Below the pieces are notes generated by a model, which made no database searches, had not been told where the DNA came from, and was given only the letters and a program-made list of their open reading frames with translations. A program made the translations under genes and the position numbers. DNA of 18,338 nt from Chloroflexi bacterium UBA4733 (GTDB lineage Bacteria > Chloroflexota > UBA4733): the NCBI GenBank assembly GCA_002404055.1, contig DHIZ01000216.1:2688-21025 (forward strand). The letters run 5' to 3'. Shown piece after piece: positions 1 through 7,364 of this stretch; position 1 is the first letter of the stretch; each line of letters opens with the position of its first letter.

Positions 1-770
1 CCGATGACCTCGAAGGCGTAGTCGGCGCCGTAGCCGCCGGTGAGTTGGGCGATGCGCTGCGCCACGTCGCCATCGTCGGCGCGGATGACGTGGGTGGCGC
101 CGAACTGCTGCGCCAGTTCCAGCTTCTGGGGTACCAGGTCGACAGCGATGATGCGCGTGGCCCCGGCCAGCCGCGCCCCCTGCAAGACATTGAGGCCGAC
201 GCCGCCGGCGCCGATCACCACCACGCTCGCCCCGGCTTCCACCTGGGCGACGTTGACCACCGCGCCGATACCGGTGGAGACACCACAGGCGATCAGGCAG
301 GCGGGCTCCAGAGGTACGTTAAACGGGATGGGGATGCAATTGTTGGCCGGCAGCGTCGTTTCCTGGGCAAAGGAAGAGACGCCCTGGAACTGGTAGATCG
401 CCTCGCCGTTGCGATGGATATGGGTCCGGAAATGCACGTTGCGGCCGGCATCTTCCGGCGTACATAAGTACGGCTGACCGCGCCGGCAGTAGGCGCACGT
501 GCCGCATTTGTTGCCAAAGGCCAGAATCACGTGGTCGCCTGCTTTGACCTGGCTGACCTCGGGACCAACGGCGGTGACGACGCCCGCGCCTTCGTGACCC
601 AGGACCAGCGGCAGCGGTGTCCAGGTGTCGCGCCGCCAGTGGGAGTAGTCGGAGTGGCAGACGCCGCTGGCGACCAGGCGCACCCGCGCTTCACCGGGTC
701 CCGGCGCGTCCAACTCCACGTCTTCGATCACCAGGGGGTCACGCCGCTGATGCAGTACTGCTGCTTGCAT
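1..770 (-). CDS. Zinc-dependent alcohol dehydrogenase (partial, C-terminus off the left edge)
   Basis: This is a medium-chain Zn-dependent alcohol/aldehyde dehydrogenase that oxidises an alcohol with NAD(P) in the cytoplasm; the substrate cannot be told. About 256 residues are present. Seen in the translation: C38 and H59-E60 (GHEGAG) for the catalytic zinc; C89, C92, C95 and C103 in KCGTCAYC...YLC for the structural zinc; a CGVSTGIGAV stretch with the third catalytic-zinc cysteine; and a GAGGVG nucleotide-binding loop. The reading frame is open to the window edge, so the end of the Rossmann domain and the C-terminus are missing. The ATG at 770 has an AAGGGA 12 bases upstream, a long spacing. 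It lies 42 bases after the ornithine cyclodeaminase-like gene on the same strand, so the two are probably co-transcribed. Class III (glutathione or mycothiol type) enzymes are the nearest look-alikes, but I cannot assign a class. Confidence 0.93.
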   Translation of the reverse strand, partial: MQAAVLHQRRDPLVIEDVELDAPGPGEARVRLVASGVCHSDYSHWRRDTWTPLPLVLGHEGAGVVTAVGPEVSQVKAGDHVILAFGNKCGTCAYCRRGQPYLCTPEDAGRNVHFRTHIHRNGEAIYQFQGVSSFAQETTLPANNCIPIPFNVPLEPACLIACGVSTGIGAVVNVAQVEAGASVVVIGAGGVGLNVLQGARLAGATRIIAVDLVPQKLELAQQFGATHVIRADDGDVAQRIAQLTGGYGADYAFEVI

Positions 771-812
771 GTTCGCCGTCCGTCCCTTCCCGTGCGCGTC
801 TGCGCCGCCCAA

Positions 813-1769
813 TCAAACCGGCAGGTCGACGCCAATATCTTGTTCCAGAGCGCGTCGGTAGACCAGCATGCCGACAGCGACGTCCTCCAGAGCGATGCCC
901 TGCGACTCGAAGAGGGTGATGTCATCTGCCTTGGATCGCCCCGGCGCCGCCCCGGAAACGACGCTCGCCAGCTCAAGCGCCTGCTCCCAGCGGAAGGCGC
1001 CGGCTTGCTCAGCGGCGATCAAGTCTCCGCACTCGCTGCGTGCCTGTTCCAGCAGGTCCACCACAATGCTGTCGGCGCGCTGAATCGTCGTGTTGTCGAT
1101 TTCACGCTTCACCGCCTGGTTGATGCCGGCGGCGTTGACGTGTGTGCCGGGCGCCAGCCAGGCGCCGTCGAACACCGGCTCCCGCGCGCTGGTGATGGTA
1201 ATGACAATGTCCGCGCCATCCACAACAGCCTGGGCATCGGGCGCCGCGGCTACCGCAATGCCGAGTTGCGCCGCCATGTCGCGGGCGAACTGTTCCCGCC
1301 GACCGGCGTCGCGGCTGAAGCAGCGCGCCTGGCGAATGGGGCGCACCGCGCAGACGGCGGCCAACTGGCTACGGGCCTGCCAGCCGGTACCGAAGATACC
1401 GACCGTCTGGGCGTCATTCCGCGCCATGTACTTCGTGGCCAGGCCCGAAGCGGCGCCGGTGCGGATTTGCCCGAGCTGGTTCGCCTCCATGAGCGCCAGC
1501 AAGCGGCCGTCATGAGGATCGAAAAGCAAGAAGACGAAGCGCGTGCCGCCGCGGCCGCTCACGTACGCTTTCAGTCCCATTCCCGTTGCCGATTCCGTCG
1601 TCAGGCCGGCGGGCATTATCTGGAGCACGCTGCTCGGTAGATGCAGGCGTTGCCGCGGCCGCACCTGGGCAGAGCCGCCGGCCAGCGCCAGAAAGGCCTC
1701 CTCCAGCGCCACGATAGCATCGCCCACCGGTAGCAAGGCCGCCACCTGGGCTTCGGTCAGGTATCGCAT
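813..1769 (-). CDS. Ornithine cyclodeaminase / mu-crystallin family protein
   Basis: This 318-residue protein has the usual length of the ornithine cyclodeaminase/mu-crystallin family. Members are NAD(P)-dependent enzymes acting on amino or imino acids: ornithine cyclodeaminase, alanine dehydrogenase, ketimine reductase. Visible marks are a conserved lysine in GMGLKAY (K67), the IRTGAASGLAT segment (R103 onward), the Rossmann loop GIFGTGWQA (residues 124-132), and the C-terminal DDITLFESQGIALEDVAVG block. The ATG at 1769 is preceded by AAGGGAG with a 6-base spacer. A TATATT -10-like element lies further upstream in the 96-bp gap, but no good -35 was seen. It is followed at 42 bp by the alcohol dehydrogenase. 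The exact substrate cannot be deduced, since family members with different activities look alike at this level. Confidence 0.92.
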   Translation of the reverse strand: MRYLTEAQVAALLPVGDAIVALEEAFLALAGGSAQVRPRQRLHLPSSVLQIMPAGLTTESATGMGLKAYVSGRGGTRFVFLLFDPHDGRLLALMEANQLGQIRTGAASGLATKYMARNDAQTVGIFGTGWQARSQLAAVCAVRPIRQARCFSRDAGRREQFARDMAAQLGIAVAAAPDAQAVVDGADIVITITSAREPVFDGAWLAPGTHVNAAGINQAVKREIDNTTIQRADSIVVDLLEQARSECGDLIAAEQAGAFRWEQALELASVVSGAAPGRSKADDITLFESQGIALEDVAVGMLVYRRALEQDIGVDLPV

Positions 1770-1865
1770 TGGGTGCTCCCTTCAGCGGATTGTGGCGCAT
1801 CCGACAGGTCCGGCGGGCGTCACCACCCGTGCGAGAATATAACACCGACTCGCCGGATGGACCGC

Positions 1866-3149
1866 TTATCTGCGCGCGAAGCGAGCGACACGCGCTCGCC
1901 TCACGCCTGGCCCGGCCACACTGAAGCGCAGCAGGGAGGGCGCCAGGTAGGCGGCGGTGAGGCGGCGGACATCCGCTGTCGTCACGGCTTCCAGGGCCGC
2001 CACGATGTCGTCGTAGGTGCGGATGCTGCCCAGTTGCACCAGATCACGGCTGTAGCGCCGAGCCCAGGTCTCCGGGCGATCCGACTCCATGGCCAGGTGT
2101 CCGAGCAGCAAGGCGCGCGCCTTGGCCACCTCTTCGTCGTTCCCGGCGGTGGCAAGGTCCTGCAGTTGCTCCAGGATGGCGTTGATGGCGTCATCAAGGC
2201 GGTCGGCCGGTACGCCGGCTTCGATGCGTAGCGCGCCGGCGTTGGCTTGAGCGACGTAGCGACAGCCGATGCCGTAGCAGAGGCCGCGCTTCTCGCGCAC
2301 CTCGACAAAGAGACGCGACGTTGCGCCGCCGCCCAACACCACGGCAGCCAGGTTCAAGCCGTTGGCATCAGGGTGCCCACGCGGCACGGCGGGCGCGGCC
2401 AGCGAGAGGTACGCCAGGTCCGCGGGCATACTCGCGGCGGCTACGCGTTCGGCGCCGAGGGCCGGCGGCGGCGCCGGATCGGCTTTTCCGCCCGGCCAGG
2501 AGGCAACGATTGCTTCTGCCATGTCCAGCGCCGACGCCAGGTCGTCCGGCGTGGCGATGGCGAGCGCGGCGCTGCCGGCCCGGAAGCGATCCCGATGCAA
2601 CGCTGCCAATGCTTCGCGGTCCAGGTGGGGAATGGCGCGCGCCATCTCCTGGGAGGTGCGACCCTCGGCGCTCTCCGGCCACAGCAGCTTGTCGGCCAGG
2701 TCACCGGCCCGGCTGGAGGGGACCGCGGTGGCGGCGCGGAACTGGCCGGCCAGCCGCCGACGTTCCACGCGCAGCACGCGCGGCTCCAGCAGCGGGTTGG
2801 TCGTGATATCGACGACAGCGCGCAATGCAGCTTCCAGCTCGTCGGCGGGCACGCTGGCGATGATGGCGGTGACATCCTGGTCGGCGCCGGCGTTATAGAC
2901 GCCACCGAGCGTTTCCAGGTACATCGCCAGGGTTTCGGCATTGGGGAACTGCCGGGAACCCTGGGTGAGGAGGCGGCCCAGGAGGAGGGAAGCACCCAAC
3001 GGCACCGCTCCCGCCTCATCGGTCGTGCCACAGGGCAGGGCGACAGCGATCGTGGCAAGGCCGCCATTGCAGGACGAGGCGATGAGTTGGAGGCCATTGC
3101 TCGCGCGGCGCTGCAGCGGTGCTGCTTGCTGGGAAGAAGTGGTCGTCAC
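1866..3149 (-). CDS. M16 family peptidase, non-catalytic partner
   Basis: This is a 427-residue M16 (pitrilysin/mitochondrial processing peptidase-like) protein. The N-terminal half aligns by pattern with its upstream neighbour, but where the zinc motif should be it reads GASLLLGRLLTQGS, with no HxxEH. It is therefore probably not a peptidase alone. The C-terminal half keeps the substrate-binding R...Y block (SRLFVEVREKRGLCYG). In two-subunit M16 enzymes the R/Y pair sits on the non-catalytic subunit, so I infer a heterodimer with the upstream gene. I chose the GTG at 3149: it lies 11 bases after the upstream stop with AGGGA 8 bases ahead, and residues then read TTTSSQQAAPLQR. The open frame continues further upstream, but only as a shadow of the neighbouring gene. 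It is co-transcribed with the catalytic gene. Confidence 0.93.
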   Translation of the reverse strand: MTTTSSQQAAPLQRRASNGLQLIASSCNGGLATIAVALPCGTTDEAGAVPLGASLLLGRLLTQGSRQFPNAETLAMYLETLGGVYNAGADQDVTAIIASVPADELEAALRAVVDITTNPLLEPRVLRVERRRLAGQFRAATAVPSSRAGDLADKLLWPESAEGRTSQEMARAIPHLDREALAALHRDRFRAGSAALAIATPDDLASALDMAEAIVASWPGGKADPAPPPALGAERVAAASMPADLAYLSLAAPAVPRGHPDANGLNLAAVVLGGGATSRLFVEVREKRGLCYGIGCRYVAQANAGALRIEAGVPADRLDDAINAILEQLQDLATAGNDEEVAKARALLLGHLAMESDRPETWARRYSRDLVQLGSIRTYDDIVAALEAVTTADVRRLTAAYLAPSLLRFSVAGPGVRRARVARFARR

Positions 3150-3160
3150 TGCTGCATTCC

Positions 3161-4468
3161 CTACGCTGCCTGGGCGGTGAGGAGGCGCGCTACGGCCTCC
3201 GTGTCGGTCGCCGGTCCGGCCAGAGCCAGACGGAGGCGATCGGGCGCGAAGATCGCTCTGGCCAGGGCCTGGATCCGCTCCGGCGTCACCGTCGCCAGCT
3301 CGCGCAAGTCGTGTACCGGGCCGTATTGCGTGTCGCCCATCAGCGCCTGATGGCACAACTGGATGGCGACATCGAGCGGGCGCAGCCACTGGCGCAGCGT
3401 GTCGCCGCGCACGTAGCCGACCGCACGCCGGAACTCGGCCGGGTCAGGTTCCTCCTGTAAGCGGCGCAGGATGCCGAGTAAGCCCGCCACTGCCGCCACA
3501 ACGTCGGCCGGGCGGGTCGTGCCGTTGAGACCAAAGACGCCGGCATCCCGATTGAGCCAGGCCAGCGCGCCGCCGCTGTGCAACAGGCCGCGCCGACGGA
3601 CCAGGTCGCGCACGATCAATGAGCCTTCGCCTTCGCCGGCCAGCGCCGCCAGCACGCTGACGCCCGCCTGATCGATGCTGCGCCAGGCGCCAACGGCCGC
3701 CCCAAGTGCCAGTACCGTTTCCTGCCGTCCCTCCATGGTTTCGAGGCGCACCGGTCCCTCGCTGGGGAAGGTTGGCGCGGATGCGGCGGGGAGGTCCGCC
3801 GGCAGCGCCTGCCAATGCCCAACTGCCTGCTCGATCAGCGCCAAAGCGTCATCGAGTGACAGATCACCCGCGAGGGCGAAGGTCGCCTTCCCGGGACGAT
3901 AGTGCGCCTGCCAGTAGTGGCGCACCTCTGTCGCGGTGACCTGTTGCAGGGCCTCGGGACGCCCGATGATCGGGCGCGCCATGGGGCTGTCCGGCCAGGA
4001 AGCTTGCTCCAGTGCCCGTGAGACGCGCTGGCCGGCGCCATCCTCCGACAGGCCGATCTCCCGAATCACCACGGGCCGCTCGTCCTCCACGTCGTCCTGG
4101 CGGAAGAGCGGATGCACTACAAGTTCAGCCGGAATCTGCGTCACCAGTTCGCGGTACTTGAGCGGCGCGGAGCAAATGTACTGCGTGTAGCTCTTGCCGG
4201 TGAAGGCGTTGAAATCGCCGCCGACTGCTTCGATGGCCTGACCAATGGCGATGCTGTCGGCGAAGGCCGCGGTGCCCCGGAAGACAAGGTGCTCAAGAAA
4301 GTGCGAGATGCCGGCCCACTCATCCGGTTCGTCGGCCGAGCCGACATCAACGCCCAGGCTGGCGCCGATGGCGACAGCGCCGGGGATGCGCATGTGGACC
4401 ACCCGTAGCCCATTGGCAAGGCGTGCCGTTTGCGGCTCCTGGAGACCCCTGGGGATCGATCCGGTCAT
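3161..4468 (-). CDS. M16 family zinc metallopeptidase, catalytic partner
   Basis: This is a 435-residue M16B-type peptidase. The inverted zinc motif HFLEH is at residues 56-60 (H56, E59, H60), and the distal zinc glutamate is E137 in VIREIGL, 77 residues after the motif as is usual. The FNAFTGKSYTQY stretch after the motif is also typical of the family. The C-terminal half has the related GSLIVRDLVRRRGLLH segment, but the tyrosine of the R...Y motif is histidine, complementary to its neighbour, which keeps it. Family members degrade or process short peptides; no substrate can be named. There is no signal peptide, so action in the cytoplasm is likely. The ATG at 4468 has GGGAG 10 bases upstream. 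This is the first gene of a two-gene unit, divergent from the zinc-ribbon gene. Confidence 0.95.
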   Translation of the reverse strand: MTGSIPRGLQEPQTARLANGLRVVHMRIPGAVAIGASLGVDVGSADEPDEWAGISHFLEHLVFRGTAAFADSIAIGQAIEAVGGDFNAFTGKSYTQYICSAPLKYRELVTQIPAELVVHPLFRQDDVEDERPVVIREIGLSEDGAGQRVSRALEQASWPDSPMARPIIGRPEALQQVTATEVRHYWQAHYRPGKATFALAGDLSLDDALALIEQAVGHWQALPADLPAASAPTFPSEGPVRLETMEGRQETVLALGAAVGAWRSIDQAGVSVLAALAGEGEGSLIVRDLVRRRGLLHSGGALAWLNRDAGVFGLNGTTRPADVVAAVAGLLGILRRLQEEPDPAEFRRAVGYVRGDTLRQWLRPLDVAIQLCHQALMGDTQYGPVHDLRELATVTPERIQALARAIFAPDRLRLALAGPATDTEAVARLLTAQAA

Positions 4469-4694
4469 CGCTGTTGTGCTCCCTGTTACCGCATCCGTGC
4501 CGATTGGTTGTAGACATAGCGCCGCCGGAGCATACCATCAGCGCCGTGCAAACCCCATGCGCTATACTCTGCCGGAAACGAAGAAGACCTCAAACAACAC
4601 CGCGGTGTGCTCGCAGCCGGGAGCAATTGCAGGGCGGCGCAAGGCGTTGCCCTTTCCTCCGGCCCCCGGCCCCGCGACTGAAGGGAGCAAATCG
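4469..4694. other. Divergent intergenic region with both promoters
   Basis: This 226-bp gap separates the minus-strand M16 peptidase pair from the plus-strand zinc-ribbon gene, so it must contain promoters for both directions. On the plus strand a TATACT hexamer lies at 4563-4568, but no convincing -35 element stands 16-18 bases before it. On the minus strand a TATGCT is present, again without a good -35. No tRNA, riboswitch or small gene was recognised. Confidence 0.4.
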
Positions 4695-5006
4695 ATGGCG
4701 CGCGAAGCGGACGTACTGGTGGTGACGGCGCCGGCAATCTGCCCCCGCTGCGGCTCGGCGCGGGTGCAATCGCGCCCGATTGTCTATGCCGATGGACCCG
4801 TCCCTGCCAACCTCTGTCTGGAGTGCGGCTATCTGGATTTGCAGCAGCTCCCCACCTACATCTCACCCAAAGTAACGACAAAGGTCGATGGGCTCACCCG
4901 GCGATTGCCTGCCGGGAGCATCCTCGGCATCGCGCGCCAGGCCGGCGTCGTTGACGATGAGGGTGGCGCGGGCGTCACGCCGCTGCCGCCACCCGAGCAT
5001 ACCTAA
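4695..5006 (+). CDS. Small zinc-ribbon protein of unknown function
   Basis: This 103-residue protein has two CxxC knuckles, CPRC at 16-19 and CLECGY at 41-46, the spacing of a rubredoxin-like or zinc-ribbon fold that would bind one Zn. The rest is short and featureless, with a Pro-rich end. The ATG at 4695 has AAGGGAG with a 7-base spacer, and codons upstream of it show no protein-like signal although the frame is open to 4245. No enzymatic motif is visible. The gene ends with TAA at 5004-5006. The next gene, a flippase, continues in the very same reading frame, so the two are tightly linked. Its role is unknown; similar ribbons occur in nucleic-acid and metal-handling proteins. Confidence 0.8.
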   Translation: MAREADVLVVTAPAICPRCGSARVQSRPIVYADGPVPANLCLECGYLDLQQLPTYISPKVTTKVDGLTRRLPAGSILGIARQAGVVDDEGGAGVTPLPPPEHT

Positions 5007-5114
5007 GTCAAACGGCCTCTGGTCCCCGGCGCCTTTGGCCGGCAGGCGCTGACGGGGGCGGTCTGGCTCAGTGCGGCAACCCTCGCCAACGGCATCATTG
5101 GCGCCGTCGTCAAT

Positions 5115-6443
5115 GTGTTTCTCGCGCGGCGGCTGGGTCCACTGCCAATTGGCGCCTATGCCCTGGCCATTGCGGCCAGCGACCTGGCTGCGTTACTGGT
5201 CTCCTGGGGCGTCGACACCTACCTCGTCCAATCGACCGAGGATGACGCCGAGCAGTTCGGCACCGCCCTGTCCTTCGTGTTGCTCCTGGGCGGCGGTTTC
5301 CTGGGACTCACTGCCGCCCTCATCCCCTTCTTCCTCTGGCGGCAGCAGCCGCTGGTGGCGGCGTTGCTGGCCGGGCTGGCGGTGCAGCGCGTGCTGCTGC
5401 TCAACGGTAGTTGCTACAGCGCGCTGCTCCAGCGGCGCTTCCAGTTCGGTTGGCTGGCGCTGGTGCAGATTGCTACCGGCATAGTTGAGCACATCGTGGC
5501 CGTCGTCGTGGCGCTGGCCGGCGGTGGCGTCTGGGCGTTGCTCTGCCGTGACGTGCTCGATTCTCTGGGCCTGCTGGTGGGTGGGCGGCTGATCAGCCGG
5601 CGTCGCTACCGACCACAGTGGCGACCGGCGATCGCCGCGCGCATCCGTCGCTTTGGTCTGGCCGTGCTGCTCAGTCAAAGTGGGGAACTGGCAACCCACC
5701 GCCTGGACAGCGCCGTGCTGGGCGTCGTGTGGGGAACGCGGGAACTGGCATTCTATGAAGAGGCCTTTAAGCTGGCGAATGTGGCGGCACGGGTCAGCCA
5801 GCCGGCACTGAGCCAGGTGGCCCTGCCGGCCTACGCCCGCTTAAGGGAGGACTCCGAACGCCGGTCAGCGACCTACCGCTTGATTCAGGCCGGCGGCGTC
5901 TACGCGCTGACCCCGTTCTTCCTGCTGTTACTTTTGTTGCCCGACCCCATGATCCGGCTGCTCTTTGGGGTGCAGTGGCTCGGCGCCGTGCCGATGGTCC
6001 AGGCGTTCGCCGGTTATGCGCTGCTGGCTCCCCTGTTTGAGCACTTGCGCCAGTTGTTGCTGGCGCAAGGGATGGCCGGCGCCGTGGCCCGAGCCAAACT
6101 TGTCCAGTTGGCGGTATTCCTGCCGCTCCTGGCAGCGCTCCTGGCGCGCTGGGGCGGGGTCGGCGCGGCGCTGGCGGTGGATGCGGGCGTCCTGGCGGCG
6201 CTGGTCGTGGCGGCGCTGGCGGCGCGCCGCGTATTGCCGGGCGACGGCGCCCCCTTGCGTAGGTATCTAGCGGCGCCGGCCGCCGGTGCAGTCGCTGTCA
6301 TAAGTACTATCGGCTTCGCCGGACATGGCCCGGCGCCGATCCAGTTTGCCGTCCTCTTTTGCAGCTACGGCCTGGCGCTGCTCGTTTGTCTTCAGGCGCC
6401 GTTGCGGACCTGGTGGCGGCGCCGTGCCGGCGGTTCGTCGTGA
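5115..6443 (+). CDS. Oligosaccharide flippase / Wzx-like polysaccharide transport protein
   Basis: This is a polytopic membrane protein of the MATE/Wzx flippase superfamily that would move lipid-linked oligosaccharides across the inner membrane. Family signs are the N-terminal LARRLGP...GAYALAIAASDLAALL pattern, roughly 10-12 hydrophobic helices, a central LATHRLDSAVLGVVWGTRELAFYEEAFKLA-type segment, and a second half resembling the first. The first ATG/GTG/TTG in frame is the GTG at 5115, giving 442 residues. The protein-like frame clearly starts earlier, however. Codons 5022-5114 encode a basic tip and most of the first membrane helix (RQALTGAVWLSAATLANGII). The real start may be a CTG (5019 or 5049) or another non-standard codon. 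The C-terminal end lies 25 bp from the convergent cupin gene. The function call is confident only at family level; the substrate is unknown. Confidence 0.85.
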   Translation: MFLARRLGPLPIGAYALAIAASDLAALLVSWGVDTYLVQSTEDDAEQFGTALSFVLLLGGGFLGLTAALIPFFLWRQQPLVAALLAGLAVQRVLLLNGSCYSALLQRRFQFGWLALVQIATGIVEHIVAVVVALAGGGVWALLCRDVLDSLGLLVGGRLISRRRYRPQWRPAIAARIRRFGLAVLLSQSGELATHRLDSAVLGVVWGTRELAFYEEAFKLANVAARVSQPALSQVALPAYARLREDSERRSATYRLIQAGGVYALTPFFLLLLLLPDPMIRLLFGVQWLGAVPMVQAFAGYALLAPLFEHLRQLLLAQGMAGAVARAKLVQLAVFLPLLAALLARWGGVGAALAVDAGVLAALVVAALAARRVLPGDGAPLRRYLAAPAAGAVAVISTIGFAGHGPAPIQFAVLFCSYGLALLVCLQAPLRTWWRRRAGGSS

Positions 6444-6468
6444 CCGCCGCCAACGTCATGCGACCAAA

Positions 6469-7008
6469 TTAGCCGTTACGTGGTTCCCAGAGGTCCTCCA
6501 GCACGCAGTTCCAACTGAACTTGAACTCGTCGGACGCATCGTAGGGGTGCGACTGGAAGTTCGTCACGATCAATTCCGGCGGCAGCAACGCCTTCCAGCC
6601 GTGCATGACCCCCGGCGGGATTTGGATCAAGCGGGGACGGTCGTAGCCGGCGAAGAGCGCGTTCACGTGTTGGAATGTCGGCGAGTCGGGACGCAGATCA
6701 ACGAGCGAGATCTGGGCCTTGCCTCGGGTGATCACAAACTGGTCAGTATGAAGGGCGTGCAGGTGCCAGCACTTGACCACGCCATAGTCGGTCACGCTCT
6801 GATAGGCGTGTTCGGCGCGAATGACCCCTTCGGGCAGCCAGGTCGAGCTCCAGAGTTCTGTTAAGCTACCGCGACCGTCGAGGTGGACGGTGAGATCGCG
6901 AACCAGCACGCCGTGGATCGTGGCAGCGGCTGGTCGTTGCCGAAGATACGAGAGGCCCGCCAGCCATGCCTCGTTTACATCCGCCACTGCGCGAACACTC
7001 GGCGCCAT
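6469..7008 (-). CDS. RmlC-like cupin, dTDP-sugar epimerase family, active site altered
   Basis: This 179-residue single-domain cupin belongs to the dTDP-4-dehydrorhamnose 3,5-epimerase (RmlC, PF00908-like) family. Family pattern seen: a GSLTELW segment, VDLRPDSPTF (103-112), and IPPGVMHGW (130-138). By alignment in mind to classical RmlC, H82 (in KCWHLH) and H136 match the active-site histidines. The catalytic Lys position reads Asp (D89), the Tyr position falls at VTNF (148-151), and the WND aspartate reads WNC. Epimerase activity is therefore doubtful; a sugar isomerase or binding role is possible. The ATG at 7008 has GAAGG 5 bases upstream. It converges on the flippase gene, fitting a cell-surface polysaccharide context, but no other sugar-nucleotide gene is present. 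Confidence 0.85.
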   Translation of the reverse strand: MAPSVRAVADVNEAWLAGLSYLRQRPAAATIHGVLVRDLTVHLDGRGSLTELWSSTWLPEGVIRAEHAYQSVTDYGVVKCWHLHALHTDQFVITRGKAQISLVDLRPDSPTFQHVNALFAGYDRPRLIQIPPGVMHGWKALLPPELIVTNFQSHPYDASDEFKFSWNCVLEDLWEPRNG

Positions 7009-7142
7009 CGTTCCCTTCTCTCACATTTGCCGCGGCATCCGCCACCCTGCGTGTCGCCTTACGCTTAAGGATGGCGCGCAAGGCCGAACATACCATATCT
7101 GCGACTATGCACTGCTTTGCGGCGCACTCCGCCAATGAGGGT

Positions 7143-7164
7143 GCGACGCAACGTATTGCGTCGC
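7143..7164. repeat. Perfect palindrome GCGACGCAA-N4-TTGCGTCGC
   Basis: Two 9-base arms (7143-7151 and 7156-7164) are exact reverse complements around a CGTA centre. It can form a hairpin but has no T-run, so it is not a classic terminator. It lies in gene-free DNA between divergent genes. Its form resembles dispersed palindromic repeats, and the 15025-15140 element has similar GCGAC/GTCGC arms. Whether it is repeated genome-wide cannot be seen from this window. Confidence 0.75.
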
Positions 7165-7259
7165 GAGCGAACGACGAGAGTACCCGAGAGTATAGGGCCG
7201 CGTGCAAATACGGCTCCCTTGCGACGCTCAACTCTGCGTCCCCCCTACTGGCACAGCAC

Positions 7260-7287
7260 TTGACTTTGCGGCGGTAGGCCGTATACT
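7260..7287 (+). promoter_or_regulatory. Sigma-70-type promoter for the LPHTG protein gene
   Basis: TTGACT at 7260-7265 and TATACT at 7282-7287 are separated by 16 bases, each hexamer differing from consensus by one base. This would start transcription near 7294-7296, about 70 bases before the ATG at 7365. It is one of the two best promoter matches in the window. Confidence 0.65.
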
Positions 7288-7364
7288 GCTGGCAACCCGG
7301 TTGTTCCGTCCGCTTGTGCTTGACGGAGCGACCCAGTGCTCAACGGGAAGGGAATGACGGGATT

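Larger units (their letters stand above)
7009..7364. other. 356-bp gene-free region with palindrome and promoter
   Basis: No protein-like reading frame is seen here on either strand. The region holds a perfect 9-bp inverted repeat (7143-7164), a promoter for the following secreted-protein gene (7260-7287), and a lower GC content than the flanking genes. It also must contain the leader and promoter of the minus-strand cupin gene. No convincing -35/-10 pair was found for that, although TATGGT and TATGTT appear around 7089-7098 on the minus strand. Confidence 0.6.

Noticed and set aside
531..1640. Plus-strand open frame of 369 codons over the left end
   Set aside because: Lies opposite the alcohol dehydrogenase and cyclodeaminase genes, whose motifs are unambiguous; no recognisable protein pattern.
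2247..3350. Long plus-strand open frame of 367 codons opposite the M16 peptidase genes
   Set aside because: It is a shadow frame of the two minus-strand peptidase genes, with no ribosome site and low-complexity composition; the minus strand has clear family motifs.
7163..7173. 11-base match GCGAGCGAACG also at 14972-14982
   Set aside because: Short match in GC-rich DNA, not part of a longer shared element; probably chance.
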